Notes under the pieces: model-generated
The model's database searches: none
Seen by the model: the letters and a program-made list of their open reading frames with translations, nothing else
What the model was told of the DNA's origin: nothing
Shown here: in pieces, positions 1-4,927 of the stretch
Position numbering within the stretch: the first letter of the stretch is position 1
Layout: each line of letters starts with the position of its first letter
Assembly (NCBI GenBank): GCA_963578605.1
Contig: CAUZEA010000111.1
Span: 1 to 17,962, forward strand
Direction of reading: 5' to 3'
DNA from: JAKVCB01 sp963578605
Lineage (GTDB): Bacteria; Planctomycetota; Planctomycetia; Pirellulales; Lacipirellulaceae
DNA length: 17,962 nucleotides
Program-made: the position numbers and the translations under genes

Positions 1-2
1 GC

Positions 3-200
3 CATGGCTATAACGGCTGGTATTCAGCCCCAACCTGCTACACCGGTGGGTATTACGCACGCCGGTCGTGCTATCGCTACGTGCCCAATTACTGTGGCTA
101 CGGCTCCGGTGGCTACGGCTCCGGTGGCTACGGCTCCGGTGGTTACGGCTCCGGTGGTTACGGCTCCGGTGGTTACGGTTTTGGTTACGGTGGCTGGTAA
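3..200 (+). CDS. Gly/Tyr-rich secreted protein, C-terminal part (copy A)
   Basis: The gene runs in from outside the window, so only about 65 C-terminal residues are visible, ending in GYGGW and TAA. The reading frame is fixed by alignment with the complete paralogue at 1375-1677: both share a GYNGWYSAP segment, a YTGGYY segment and the final GYGGW. The visible part has one basic Cys-containing stretch (ARRSCYRYVPNYC) followed by five perfect GGYGS repeats and one degenerate unit. The signal peptide, present in the paralogue, would lie upstream of the window. No enzymatic domain is recognisable; low-complexity GGY proteins are usually structural or surface-exposed, and that is an inference here. 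A strong terminator follows directly. Confidence 0.75.
   Translation, partial: HGYNGWYSAPTCYTGGYYARRSCYRYVPNYCGYGSGGYGSGGYGSGGYGSGGYGSGGYGFGYGGW
96..185 (+). repeat. 15-bp tandem repeat encoding GGYGS
   Basis: Six consecutive 15-nt units start at 96, 111, 126, 141, 156 and 171. The first three are identical (GGCTACGGCTCCGGT), the next two differ only by a silent C-to-T change, and the last is degenerate. The period is a multiple of three, so copy-number change would keep the frame. Confidence 0.9.
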
Positions 201-227
201 ATGCCGTCACTCCCCGCCTTTCCCTTC

Positions 228-269
228 GGCGGTCGTCGGGCCCTTGTGCCCGGCGACCGCCTTTTTTTT
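228..269 (+). terminator. Intrinsic terminator after GGY gene A
   Basis: A 14-bp stem (228-241 with 248-261, one G-U pair) closes a six-base loop and is followed by eight T residues (262-269). It starts 27 nt after the stop codon. The same hairpin recurs after the paralogous gene at 1704. Confidence 0.9.
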
Positions 270-297
270 GCGAACCGTACCGCCAAATGGCGACCCC

Positions 298-333
298 GCC
301 CGAACCCACCCAGAGATTTCGGGCCATTTTTTT
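298..333 (+). terminator. Second, weaker terminator-like hairpin
   Basis: A 7-bp stem, GCCCGAA (298-304) with TTCGGGC (318-324), is followed by CA and seven T residues. It lies between the strong terminator and the promoter-like motif and may insulate the downstream gene. The equivalent in unit B (1795-1825) keeps 6 bp and six T residues. Confidence 0.45.
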
Positions 334-343
334 CCCAGCCGCT

Positions 344-372
344 TGTAACAGATTTCCCCGTTTCCCGCTTAG
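344..372 (+). promoter_or_regulatory. Bipartite promoter-like motif, lipoprotein A
   Basis: TGTAACAG (344-351), a 14-nt spacer, then CGCTTAG (366-372), with the first element 94 nt before the ATG at 438. The same two elements with the same spacer occur upstream of the unrelated GGY gene at 1275 and upstream of lipoprotein B at 1835. An AAC-containing -35 element with this spacing resembles ECF sigma promoters; which sigma factor uses it is not shown by the sequence. Confidence 0.5.
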
Positions 373-437
373 CCTGTCAGAGGCCAAACGAAGCCCTCAA
401 CAACCCCTGTCACCCCTTTTTTTCAAGGAGAATCGTC

Positions 438-1064
438 ATGTCCCGTTCCTTCCGTCAAGCAGCCGTTTGCTCGCTCGCTGTCGCCGCTGTCCTGATTGCA
501 GCCAACTCCAGTTTGGCCGGTTGTGGCGGTGGTCACTACCGTGGTGGTTACCACAATTACTATGCTCGCTACCGTGCCCCAGTGGTTCGTCACGTTGTCA
601 GGCCTGTGGTTCACGTGGCACGACCCGTGTTCGCCGTGGCACCGCCGGTCGCCCCAATTGCAATCGCCCCACGGCCGATTGGAATCGTCCCACAACTACC
701 TTCGGTTCCCGCTGGTTCAACCCTTTCGTTGCCCGGCAATTTCCTCGGTCCTGTCGCCGGTCACGTATTTCTCGTACTCAACGAAGTGAAGCTTCCCGCA
801 CAGATCATCTCGTGGAGCCCGAACGGCGTAACAATCACGCTTCCGCCAATGGCCGTAAAGCAGCCCACCCCGGCTCGGCTCGATGTGGTCCTTCCGCACG
901 GACAGACGATCAGCAACGTGAAAATCTTGCTGACACCTCCCGCGCCGCTCGTGATTCATCCCACGCCTCCCGCCTCGCCGTTGCCCACAGGTCCCGCCGC
1001 AGGCCCCCTGCAAACCGCCGTTCCCCAAATCGGCAACCCCCTCGTCTTGAACCCGCAGCTGTAA
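438..1064 (+). CDS. Probable lipoprotein with IPT/TIG-like domain (copy A)
   Basis: The protein has 208 residues. The start is ATG 438, preceded by AAGGAG seven nt upstream; the frame is open further upstream but the paralogue shares this start. Residues 1-28 form a signal peptide ending in a lipobox, L26-A27-G28-C29, so lipidation at Cys29 and envelope attachment are likely. Next comes a His/Tyr-rich linker (30-50), then a Val/Pro-rich stretch. From about residue 88 to 168 there is a beta-rich segment with PAGSTLSLPGNF, ISWSPNGVTITLP and LDVVLPHGQ, which resembles an IPT/TIG immunoglobulin-like fold. The tail is Pro-rich. It shares most residues with copy B at 1930; differences concentrate in the His/Tyr linker. 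The function is unknown; binding or structural roles on the cell surface are inferred from fold and location only. Confidence 0.85.
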   Translation: MSRSFRQAAVCSLAVAAVLIAANSSLAGCGGGHYRGGYHNYYARYRAPVVRHVVRPVVHVARPVFAVAPPVAPIAIAPRPIGIVPQLPSVPAGSTLSLPGNFLGPVAGHVFLVLNEVKLPAQIISWSPNGVTITLPPMAVKQPTPARLDVVLPHGQTISNVKILLTPPAPLVIHPTPPASPLPTGPAAGPLQTAVPQIGNPLVLNPQL

Positions 1065-1093
1065 GCCTCCTGCTGCAATCTTTCCCCGCAACC

Positions 1094-1130
1094 AGGCCGG
1101 GACGTCCCCCAAAGGCGTCCCGGCCTTTCT
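1094..1130 (+). terminator. Intrinsic terminator after lipoprotein A
   Basis: An 11-bp perfect stem, AGGCCGGGACG (1094-1104) with CGTCCCGGCCT (1116-1126), is followed by TTCT. The same stem follows copy B at 2584. Confidence 0.85.
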
Positions 1131-1274
1131 CTTGCGCCAACAGGCGTGCTCTCCTGGTGAAAACAACGGCAAACCAGCCCTGTTCTTAGTCACGACCGAC
1201 CGGGAACCGGCATGAAAGATACCGACCCCGGGCAGTTCATGTTTTCGGATTGGCGAGATTTGCCCGTATTTGCC

Positions 1275-1303
1275 TGTAACAGGGGGACTGGCTTTTCGCT
1301 TTG
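1275..1303 (+). promoter_or_regulatory. Bipartite promoter-like motif, GGY gene B
   Basis: TGTAACAG (1275-1282), 14 nt, CGCTTTG (1297-1303), with the first element 100 nt before the ATG at 1375. The surrounding sequence is not homologous to the lipoprotein upstream regions, so the shared elements are not explained by the tandem duplication. Confidence 0.5.
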
Positions 1304-1374
1304 TTCTTCAGAGAGGTCAAGACACGTCGAGCTTGGCCGGACCAACTCGTTCCCGTCTGTTCAGGAGACCTGTT

Positions 1375-1677
1375 ATGAATTGTTTTGCGAAGGTGTTGTT
1401 GTTCACCGTCGTGGCCATTGCCGCCATTGGAATCGTCGGCATGGAAAGCGCCGAAGCCCGTTGCTTTGGCTACAACGGCTGGTATTCCGCGCCAAGCTAC
1501 TACACGGGTGGGTATTACTACACGCCCTACTGCGGTGGCTATGGCTACGGTGGCTATGGCTACGGTGGCCATGGATACGGTGGCCATGGATACGGTGGTT
1601 ACGGTGGTTACGGTGGTTACGGTGGCTACGGTGGCTACGGCTACGGTGGTTACGGCTGCGGTTACGGTGGCTGGTAA
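1375..1677 (+). CDS. Gly/Tyr-rich secreted protein (copy B)
   Basis: A complete protein of 100 residues. ATG 1375 is chosen because AGGAG lies eight nt upstream and because it opens with a signal peptide: MNCFAKV, a hydrophobic core (8-22), then SAEARC. The mature part begins CFGYNGWYSAPSYYTGG and then consists almost wholly of Gly, Tyr and a few His and Cys, in GYGYGG, GHGYGG and GGY units, ending GCGYGGW. No catalytic domain is visible. Proteins of this composition are commonly structural or adhesive; Tyr and Cys could support cross-linking, which is an inference. It is transcribed with its own promoter-like motif upstream and a terminator downstream, so it is probably monocistronic. It is paralogous to the partial gene at 3-200 but with a different repeat unit. 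Confidence 0.85.
   Translation: MNCFAKVLLFTVVAIAAIGIVGMESAEARCFGYNGWYSAPSYYTGGYYYTPYCGGYGYGGYGYGGHGYGGHGYGGYGGYGGYGGYGGYGYGGYGCGYGGW
1534..1671 (+). repeat. GGY-coding low-complexity repeat
   Basis: Imperfect repeats of 9, 15 and 18 nt built from GGTTACGGT and GGCTACGGT. They differ in period and in encoded unit from the GGYGS array of copy A, showing that the two arrays expanded separately after duplication. Confidence 0.75.
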
Positions 1678-1703
1678 ACCGTCGGTCCCTACCTTTCCCT
1701 TCG

Positions 1704-1743
1704 GCGGTTGTCGGGCCCTTGTGCCCGGCGGCCGCTTTTTTTT
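1704..1743 (+). terminator. Intrinsic terminator after GGY gene B
   Basis: A 13-bp stem (1704-1716 with 1723-1735, including G-U pairs) is followed by eight T residues (1736-1743). It is homologous to the hairpin at 228-269. Confidence 0.9.
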
Positions 1744-1794
1744 GCGACCCGTACAGCTTTTGCGAACCGTACCGCCAAATGGCGACCCCGCCCG

Positions 1795-1825
1795 GCCCGA
1801 CCCAGAGAGTTCGGGCCACTTTTTT
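1795..1825 (+). terminator. Second, weaker terminator-like hairpin (unit B)
   Basis: GCCCGA (1795-1800) can pair with TCGGGC (1811-1816), followed by CAC and six T residues. It is the counterpart of the hairpin at 298-333 and is the weaker of the two. Confidence 0.35.
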
Positions 1826-1834
1826 CCGGCTGTG

Positions 1835-1863
1835 TGTAACAGATTTCCCCGTTTCCCGCTTAG
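1835..1863 (+). promoter_or_regulatory. Bipartite promoter-like motif, lipoprotein B
   Basis: TGTAACAG (1835-1842), 14 nt, CGCTTAG (1857-1863), with the first element 95 nt before the ATG at 1930. It is the duplicated counterpart of the motif at 344, so it is not independent of it. Confidence 0.5.
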
Positions 1864-1929
1864 CCTGTCAGAGGCCAAACGAAGCCCTCAACAATCCCCG
1901 GTCACCCCTTTCTTTCAAGGAGAATCGTC

Positions 1930-2553
1930 ATGTCCCGTTCCTTCTGCCAAGCAGCCGTTTGCTCGCTCGCCGTCGCCGCTACCCTGATTGCAGCCAACTC
2001 CAGTTTGGCCGGTTGTGGTGGTGGTCACTGCCGTAGTAGTTACAGCCGAAACTACTCCCACTACCGTGCCCCAGTGGTTCGTCACATTGTCAGGCCCGTG
2101 GTTCACGTGGTACCCCCGGTCATCGTGGCACCGCCCGTCGCCCCAATTGCAATCGCCCCGCGGCCGTTTGGAATCGTCCCACAGCTACCTTTGGTTCCCG
2201 CTGGTTCAACCCTTTCGTTGCCCGGCAATTTCCTGGGCCCCGTCGCCGGTCACGTACTGCTCGTACTCAACGAAGTGAAGCTTCCCACACAGATCGTCTC
2301 GTGGAGCCCCAGCGGCGTAACGGTCACGCTTCCTCCCATGGCCGTAAAGCAGCCCAGCCCGGCTCGGCTCGATGTGGTCCTTCCGCACGGACAGACGATC
2401 AGCAAGGTAAAAATCTTGCTGACGCCTCCCGCGCCGCTCGTGATTCATCCCACGCCCCCCGCCTCGCCGTTGCCCACAGGTCCCGCCGCAGGCCCCTTGC
2501 AATCCGGCGTTCCCCAAATCGGCAACCCCCTCGTCTTGAACCCGCAGCTGTAA
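1930..2553 (+). CDS. Probable lipoprotein with IPT/TIG-like domain (copy B)
   Basis: The protein has 207 residues and starts at ATG 1930 behind AAGGAG. The signal peptide ends in the lipobox LAGC (26-29) exactly as in copy A. The linker after Cys29 differs from copy A (GHCRSSYSRNYSHY instead of GHYRGGYHNYYARY) and has gained a Cys. The IPT/TIG-like segment and the Pro-rich tail (PLPTGPAAGPLQ) are nearly identical to copy A. The pattern, a conserved fold with a diverging exposed linker, suggests relaxed or diversifying change in the region just outside the membrane. It ends tail-to-tail with the sigma factor gene, separated by a terminator. No specific function can be assigned. Confidence 0.85.
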   Translation: MSRSFCQAAVCSLAVAATLIAANSSLAGCGGGHCRSSYSRNYSHYRAPVVRHIVRPVVHVVPPVIVAPPVAPIAIAPRPFGIVPQLPLVPAGSTLSLPGNFLGPVAGHVLLVLNEVKLPTQIVSWSPSGVTVTLPPMAVKQPSPARLDVVLPHGQTISKVKILLTPPAPLVIHPTPPASPLPTGPAAGPLQSGVPQIGNPLVLNPQL

Positions 2554-2583
2554 GCCTCCTGCTGCAATCTTTCCCCCGCAACC

Positions 2584-2618
2584 AGGCCGGGACGTCCCAA
2601 AGGCGTCCCGGCCTTTCT
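2584..2618 (+). terminator. Intrinsic terminator after lipoprotein B
   Basis: An 11-bp perfect stem (2584-2594 with 2604-2614) is followed by TTCT. Because genes converge here, it also separates this transcript from the sigma factor gene on the other strand. Confidence 0.85.
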
Positions 2619-2670
2619 CTTGCGCCGACAGGCGTGCTCTCCTGCCCAAAACAACAGGAACCTAGCCCTG

Positions 2671-3273
2671 TTATTGGTCACGATCGCTCAGAATTTCTTG
2701 CAGGCGGCTAACACCGCGGGAGAGCATCACGCGGACCGCCCCATCCGATTTGCCAAGCTTTTTGGAAATTTCCTTAGAGGGGAGTCCGATGAGATAGCGA
2801 TATCGAATGGCTTCGCGTTGTTCTGTAGGAAGCGTGTCGAGTGCGGCCAACATTTGCAGCTGCTTCTGATCACGCGAGAAAGCCTGGCTTGCCGTGGTCA
2901 AGCTGGCGGCCAGCAAGTTTACGAATCCATCTCCCGCCTGGCTTCCGCCGCCCCATCCTGATTCGCGCGACGCGTCACGCTTTTGGCTCGCGAAGAATTT
3001 TCGGTGTGCGTCAATGATTTTGCGTTCGCAGATTTGAAAAAGCCAGTGCAACAGATTGTCGTACCGCAACTCGACGTTTTCGACAGCCCGAATGGCCTCA
3101 ATACTCACCTCTTGAAGAAGATCTTCCGGATCGATCTTGCGCTTGAGCGATGTTCCGACACGTTTTTGGATAAATGCCAGGAGTCGTGCCCGATTGGTTT
3201 CGATAAATTCGACCAAATCCTCGACGCATTCCTTGCCCGCTTCTCCGGCCGGTTTGGAATTCGGTTCGCACAT
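2671..3273 (-). CDS. ECF RNA polymerase sigma factor
   Basis: The protein has 200 residues. The start at 3273 is preceded on the coding strand by GGGAGAGG nine nt upstream and is shared with the truncated copy at 4569. The sigma-2 region spans about 25-100 with the region 2.2 signature DPEDLLQEV (48-56) and a following LRYDNLLHWLFQICERKIIDAHRK stretch. A Gly/Ser-rich linker (104-117) follows. The sigma-4 region spans about 140-197 with LDTLPTEQREAIRYRYL, an HTH (GLPSKEISKKLGKSDGAVRVMLSRG) and LQEIL. Planctomycete ECF factors of this sort are often coupled to membrane Ser/Thr kinases instead of classical anti-sigma factors. Here the kinase is 1.5 kb away, divergent. No anti-sigma gene is adjacent. 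It is one half of a decayed duplication, see 4402-4569. Confidence 0.93.
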   Translation of the reverse strand: MCEPNSKPAGEAGKECVEDLVEFIETNRARLLAFIQKRVGTSLKRKIDPEDLLQEVSIEAIRAVENVELRYDNLLHWLFQICERKIIDAHRKFFASQKRDASRESGWGGGSQAGDGFVNLLAASLTTASQAFSRDQKQLQMLAALDTLPTEQREAIRYRYLIGLPSKEISKKLGKSDGAVRVMLSRGVSRLQEILSDRDQ

Positions 3274-3556
3274 GATTGTGGACCTCTCCCTTTCGAAGCG
3301 AGAATTCTAACCACGAAAAAACGTCGCCATCCGGCCATAATTGGCAGATCAATCTGACATCTGCCAGGCCGTATCGCGTTGGATTCCACTCTTTCGGTGG
3401 ATAACCGGATGGGCTAAACCGCTGGCCATTCTAACGACCCGCCTCGTCCAGAACAGGACGAAGAACTGCTTTGGGAGTAGATTGCCGAAAAGATCGACAC
3501 GTTGGTCGCTGCCTGGTCCAAATATTCAAGCAAATTGGCGAATGCACCGGACTTGA
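3036..3556. repeat. Sigma/kinase duplication, left copy
   Basis: This holds the 5' part of the sigma gene, the divergent intergenic region and the first 53 codons of the kinase. It aligns with 4425-4927. Identity in the kinase-coding part is very high, with long perfect stretches, so the event looks fairly recent. Confidence 0.88.
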
Positions 3557-3573
3557 ATGGTGTCGGCAGATGA
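3397..3573 (+). pseudogene. Ser/Thr kinase 5' fragment (decayed copy)
   Basis: This aligns codon for codon with the first 53 codons of the kinase at 4766. The start codon is GTG instead of ATG. Codon 7 is TAA (3415-3417) where the kinase has CAA, and codon 28 is TAG (3478-3480) where it has CAG. Both are C-to-T transitions. After about 3556 the similarity ends, and the frame closes at TGA 3571-3573. The kinase domain is absent, so it cannot encode a functional kinase. It is the mirror image of the sigma remnant on the other side of the decarboxylase-like gene. Confidence 0.9.
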
Positions 3574-3670
3574 ACTCCTGTGCATCACTCTCCTAGCGGT
3601 AACACGGTGTCGTTAATATTCACCTTGTTTCCCGAAGTCTCACGACTTCAGCGGCAAAGTCGTTGGCAGC

Positions 3671-4405
3671 CTAGCGTAGATAGTCGTGAACAATCCGGGC
3701 ATATCCTTCGGTGAAACTGGTTTCCGTATAGTAGACTTTCCCGATTTCCCGGGGTGACAAGCGACTCAGATCGCAGGCCTTGTTGGGCATGAATTGGACC
3801 GAGCCGGTGCCACGGCGGCAGTCATGAACGATCACGTCACTCACCGGGGACGAACCATTGATCAATTGTTTCAAGGCCGCGCCCGGGCCATCGGCTCTAG
3901 GAATAATCTTCAGTCGCCACGAAGGCGAAACAGACGGCAACTCGTCGGCGCTACAAGGTTCGTCCGTGGTGGAGCGGACTGTCATCATCATCTCTCCCGC
4001 GACTTTACATGTTGTGCGCATCGTGCTGTCGCTCTGGTTGACAGCTATCTCAGCAAAGATCTTGGGGGTTCCATAAATCTCGCGGCCAGCCGCAATCGCG
4101 TTCGGCTGGTTGTGGGGCACGCGGGAACAAAACCAACCTTCCTGGTCTCCGAAAAAACATTTCATTTGCACCCAAGTCTCCTCAAAAGCACCATAGTTGT
4201 CACACTGCGCCACGGCGAGGCCCCCGGCAACGCAACTGCCATCCGACGCCCCCACCAAACCCTCTGGGAGAAATGTCGCGACAGCTTCTGGTTCCGCCCG
4301 AAAAAATACCCTCTGCAGCTTCACGTGCTCATATCTCGCAGGCAGTCGAGGATAGTACGGGTGGTCGTGCGGAATGTTCCAATCGGGGAGTGTTGTGGAT
4401 GTCAT
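3671..4405 (-). CDS. Acetoacetate decarboxylase-family protein
   Basis: The protein has 244 residues, the usual length for the family. The start is ATG 4405, with AGGGG about eight nt upstream and a 4-nt ATGA overlap with the sigma remnant. The family motif appears as GREIYGTPKIFAEI at 107-120. K115 corresponds in position to the Schiff-base lysine of clostridial acetoacetate decarboxylase, but the adjacent second lysine is I116. E76 in YGAFEE (71-76) matches the conserved acidic site. True acetoacetate decarboxylases release CO2 from acetoacetate; relatives with altered sites perform other lyase or decarboxylase reactions on keto acids. Replacement of the second lysine makes a different substrate possible, so the family is secure but the reaction is not. 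There is no signal peptide, so it is cytoplasmic. It sits between the two halves of the sigma/kinase duplication and is transcribed from the sigma-type promoter region. Confidence 0.85.
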   Translation of the reverse strand: MTSTTLPDWNIPHDHPYYPRLPARYEHVKLQRVFFRAEPEAVATFLPEGLVGASDGSCVAGGLAVAQCDNYGAFEETWVQMKCFFGDQEGWFCSRVPHNQPNAIAAGREIYGTPKIFAEIAVNQSDSTMRTTCKVAGEMMMTVRSTTDEPCSADELPSVSPSWRLKIIPRADGPGAALKQLINGSSPVSDVIVHDCRRGTGSVQFMPNKACDLSRLSPREIGKVYYTETSFTEGYARIVHDYLR

Positions 4406-4569
4406 GGTGAGTCCCCTGAGTCGACAAAAAGGCCAGCTGCCAGTGCGAACAGCTTGTCGTGCCGCAACTGGACGGTTTCGACAGCCCGATTGTTTTCGAT
4501 AAATTCGACCAAATTCTCGACGCGTTCCTTGCCCGCTTCTTCGGCCAGTTTGGAATTCGGTTCGCACAT
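4402..4569 (-). pseudogene. Truncated ECF sigma factor remnant
   Basis: The first 29 residues match the intact sigma factor with five substitutions (MCEPNSKLAEEAGKER at the start), with the same upstream GGGAGAGG. A 102-nt in-frame deletion then joins NNRA to VETVQLRHDKL, removing residues 30-63 including the DPEDLLQEV core. At the joint, copy 1 has GCCCGA at both edges and this copy has one, so slippage or recombination between 6-bp repeats fits. A small insertion then shifts the frame, and the ORF ends after 55 codons in a TGA overlapping the decarboxylase ATG. It cannot be a sigma factor. It may still be translated as a leader peptide that feeds ribosomes to the downstream gene. Confidence 0.88.
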
Positions 4570-4927
4570 GACTGTAGACCTCTCCCTTGCGAAGCGGGAA
4601 TTCTGCTCGCGAAAAAACGTCGCCATTCGGCGAAGTACCCCCGCTCAACAGCACCTGACCCATAAATCGATAGCGTCAGTCTTTGCCAACAGTCGCCTTC
4701 CGGCCATAATTGCCAGATCGAGCTGACACCTGCCAGGCCGTACCACGTTCGATTCCACACTTTTCATGGATAACCGGATGGGCCAAACCACAGGCCATTC
4801 TAACGACCCGCCTCGTCCAGAACAGGACGAAGAACTGCTTTGGGAGCAGATTGCCGAAAAGATCGACACGTTGGTCGCTGCCTGGGCTAATTATTCAAGC
4901 GAATTGGCGAATGAACCAGACCTGGAA
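4425..4927. repeat. Sigma/kinase duplication, right copy
   Basis: This aligns with 3036-3556. It carries about 73 extra nt near 4624-4697 in the intergenic part, bordered by the similar sequences GTCGCCATTCGGC and GTCGCCTTCCGGC, which suggests a deletion in the left copy or an insertion here. It contains the truncated sigma start and the functional kinase start. Confidence 0.88.

Larger units (their letters stand above)
3..1198. repeat. Tandem duplication unit A (GGY + lipoprotein)
   Basis: From the window start to about 1198 the sequence aligns with 1465-2686: GGY gene end, terminator, second hairpin, promoter-like motif, lipoprotein gene, terminator and about 70 nt beyond. Its true left end lies outside the window. 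Confidence 0.9.
1465..2686. repeat. Tandem duplication unit B (GGY + lipoprotein)
   Basis: This is the second copy; the homology probably begins further left, at or before 1375, where unit A is not visible. It ends near 2686, inside the last codons of the sigma factor gene, which places the duplication joint within the 3' end of that gene. Confidence 0.88.

Noticed and set aside
68..1189. Long plus-strand open frame rich in Leu-Arg-Trp repeats (373 codons)
   Set aside because: It is the shifted frame of the GGY repeat and the lipoprotein gene; it runs across two terminators and lacks a sensible start. The alternative frames have signal peptides and ribosome-binding sites.
1212..2036. Second Leu-Arg-Trp-rich open frame
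   Set aside because: This is the same artefact in unit B, crossing the GGY repeat, its terminator and the start of the lipoprotein gene.
3794..4726. 310-codon plus-strand open frame
   Set aside because: It lies antisense to the decarboxylase-like gene and the sigma remnant, both supported by family motifs or paralogy; its translation has no recognisable domain.
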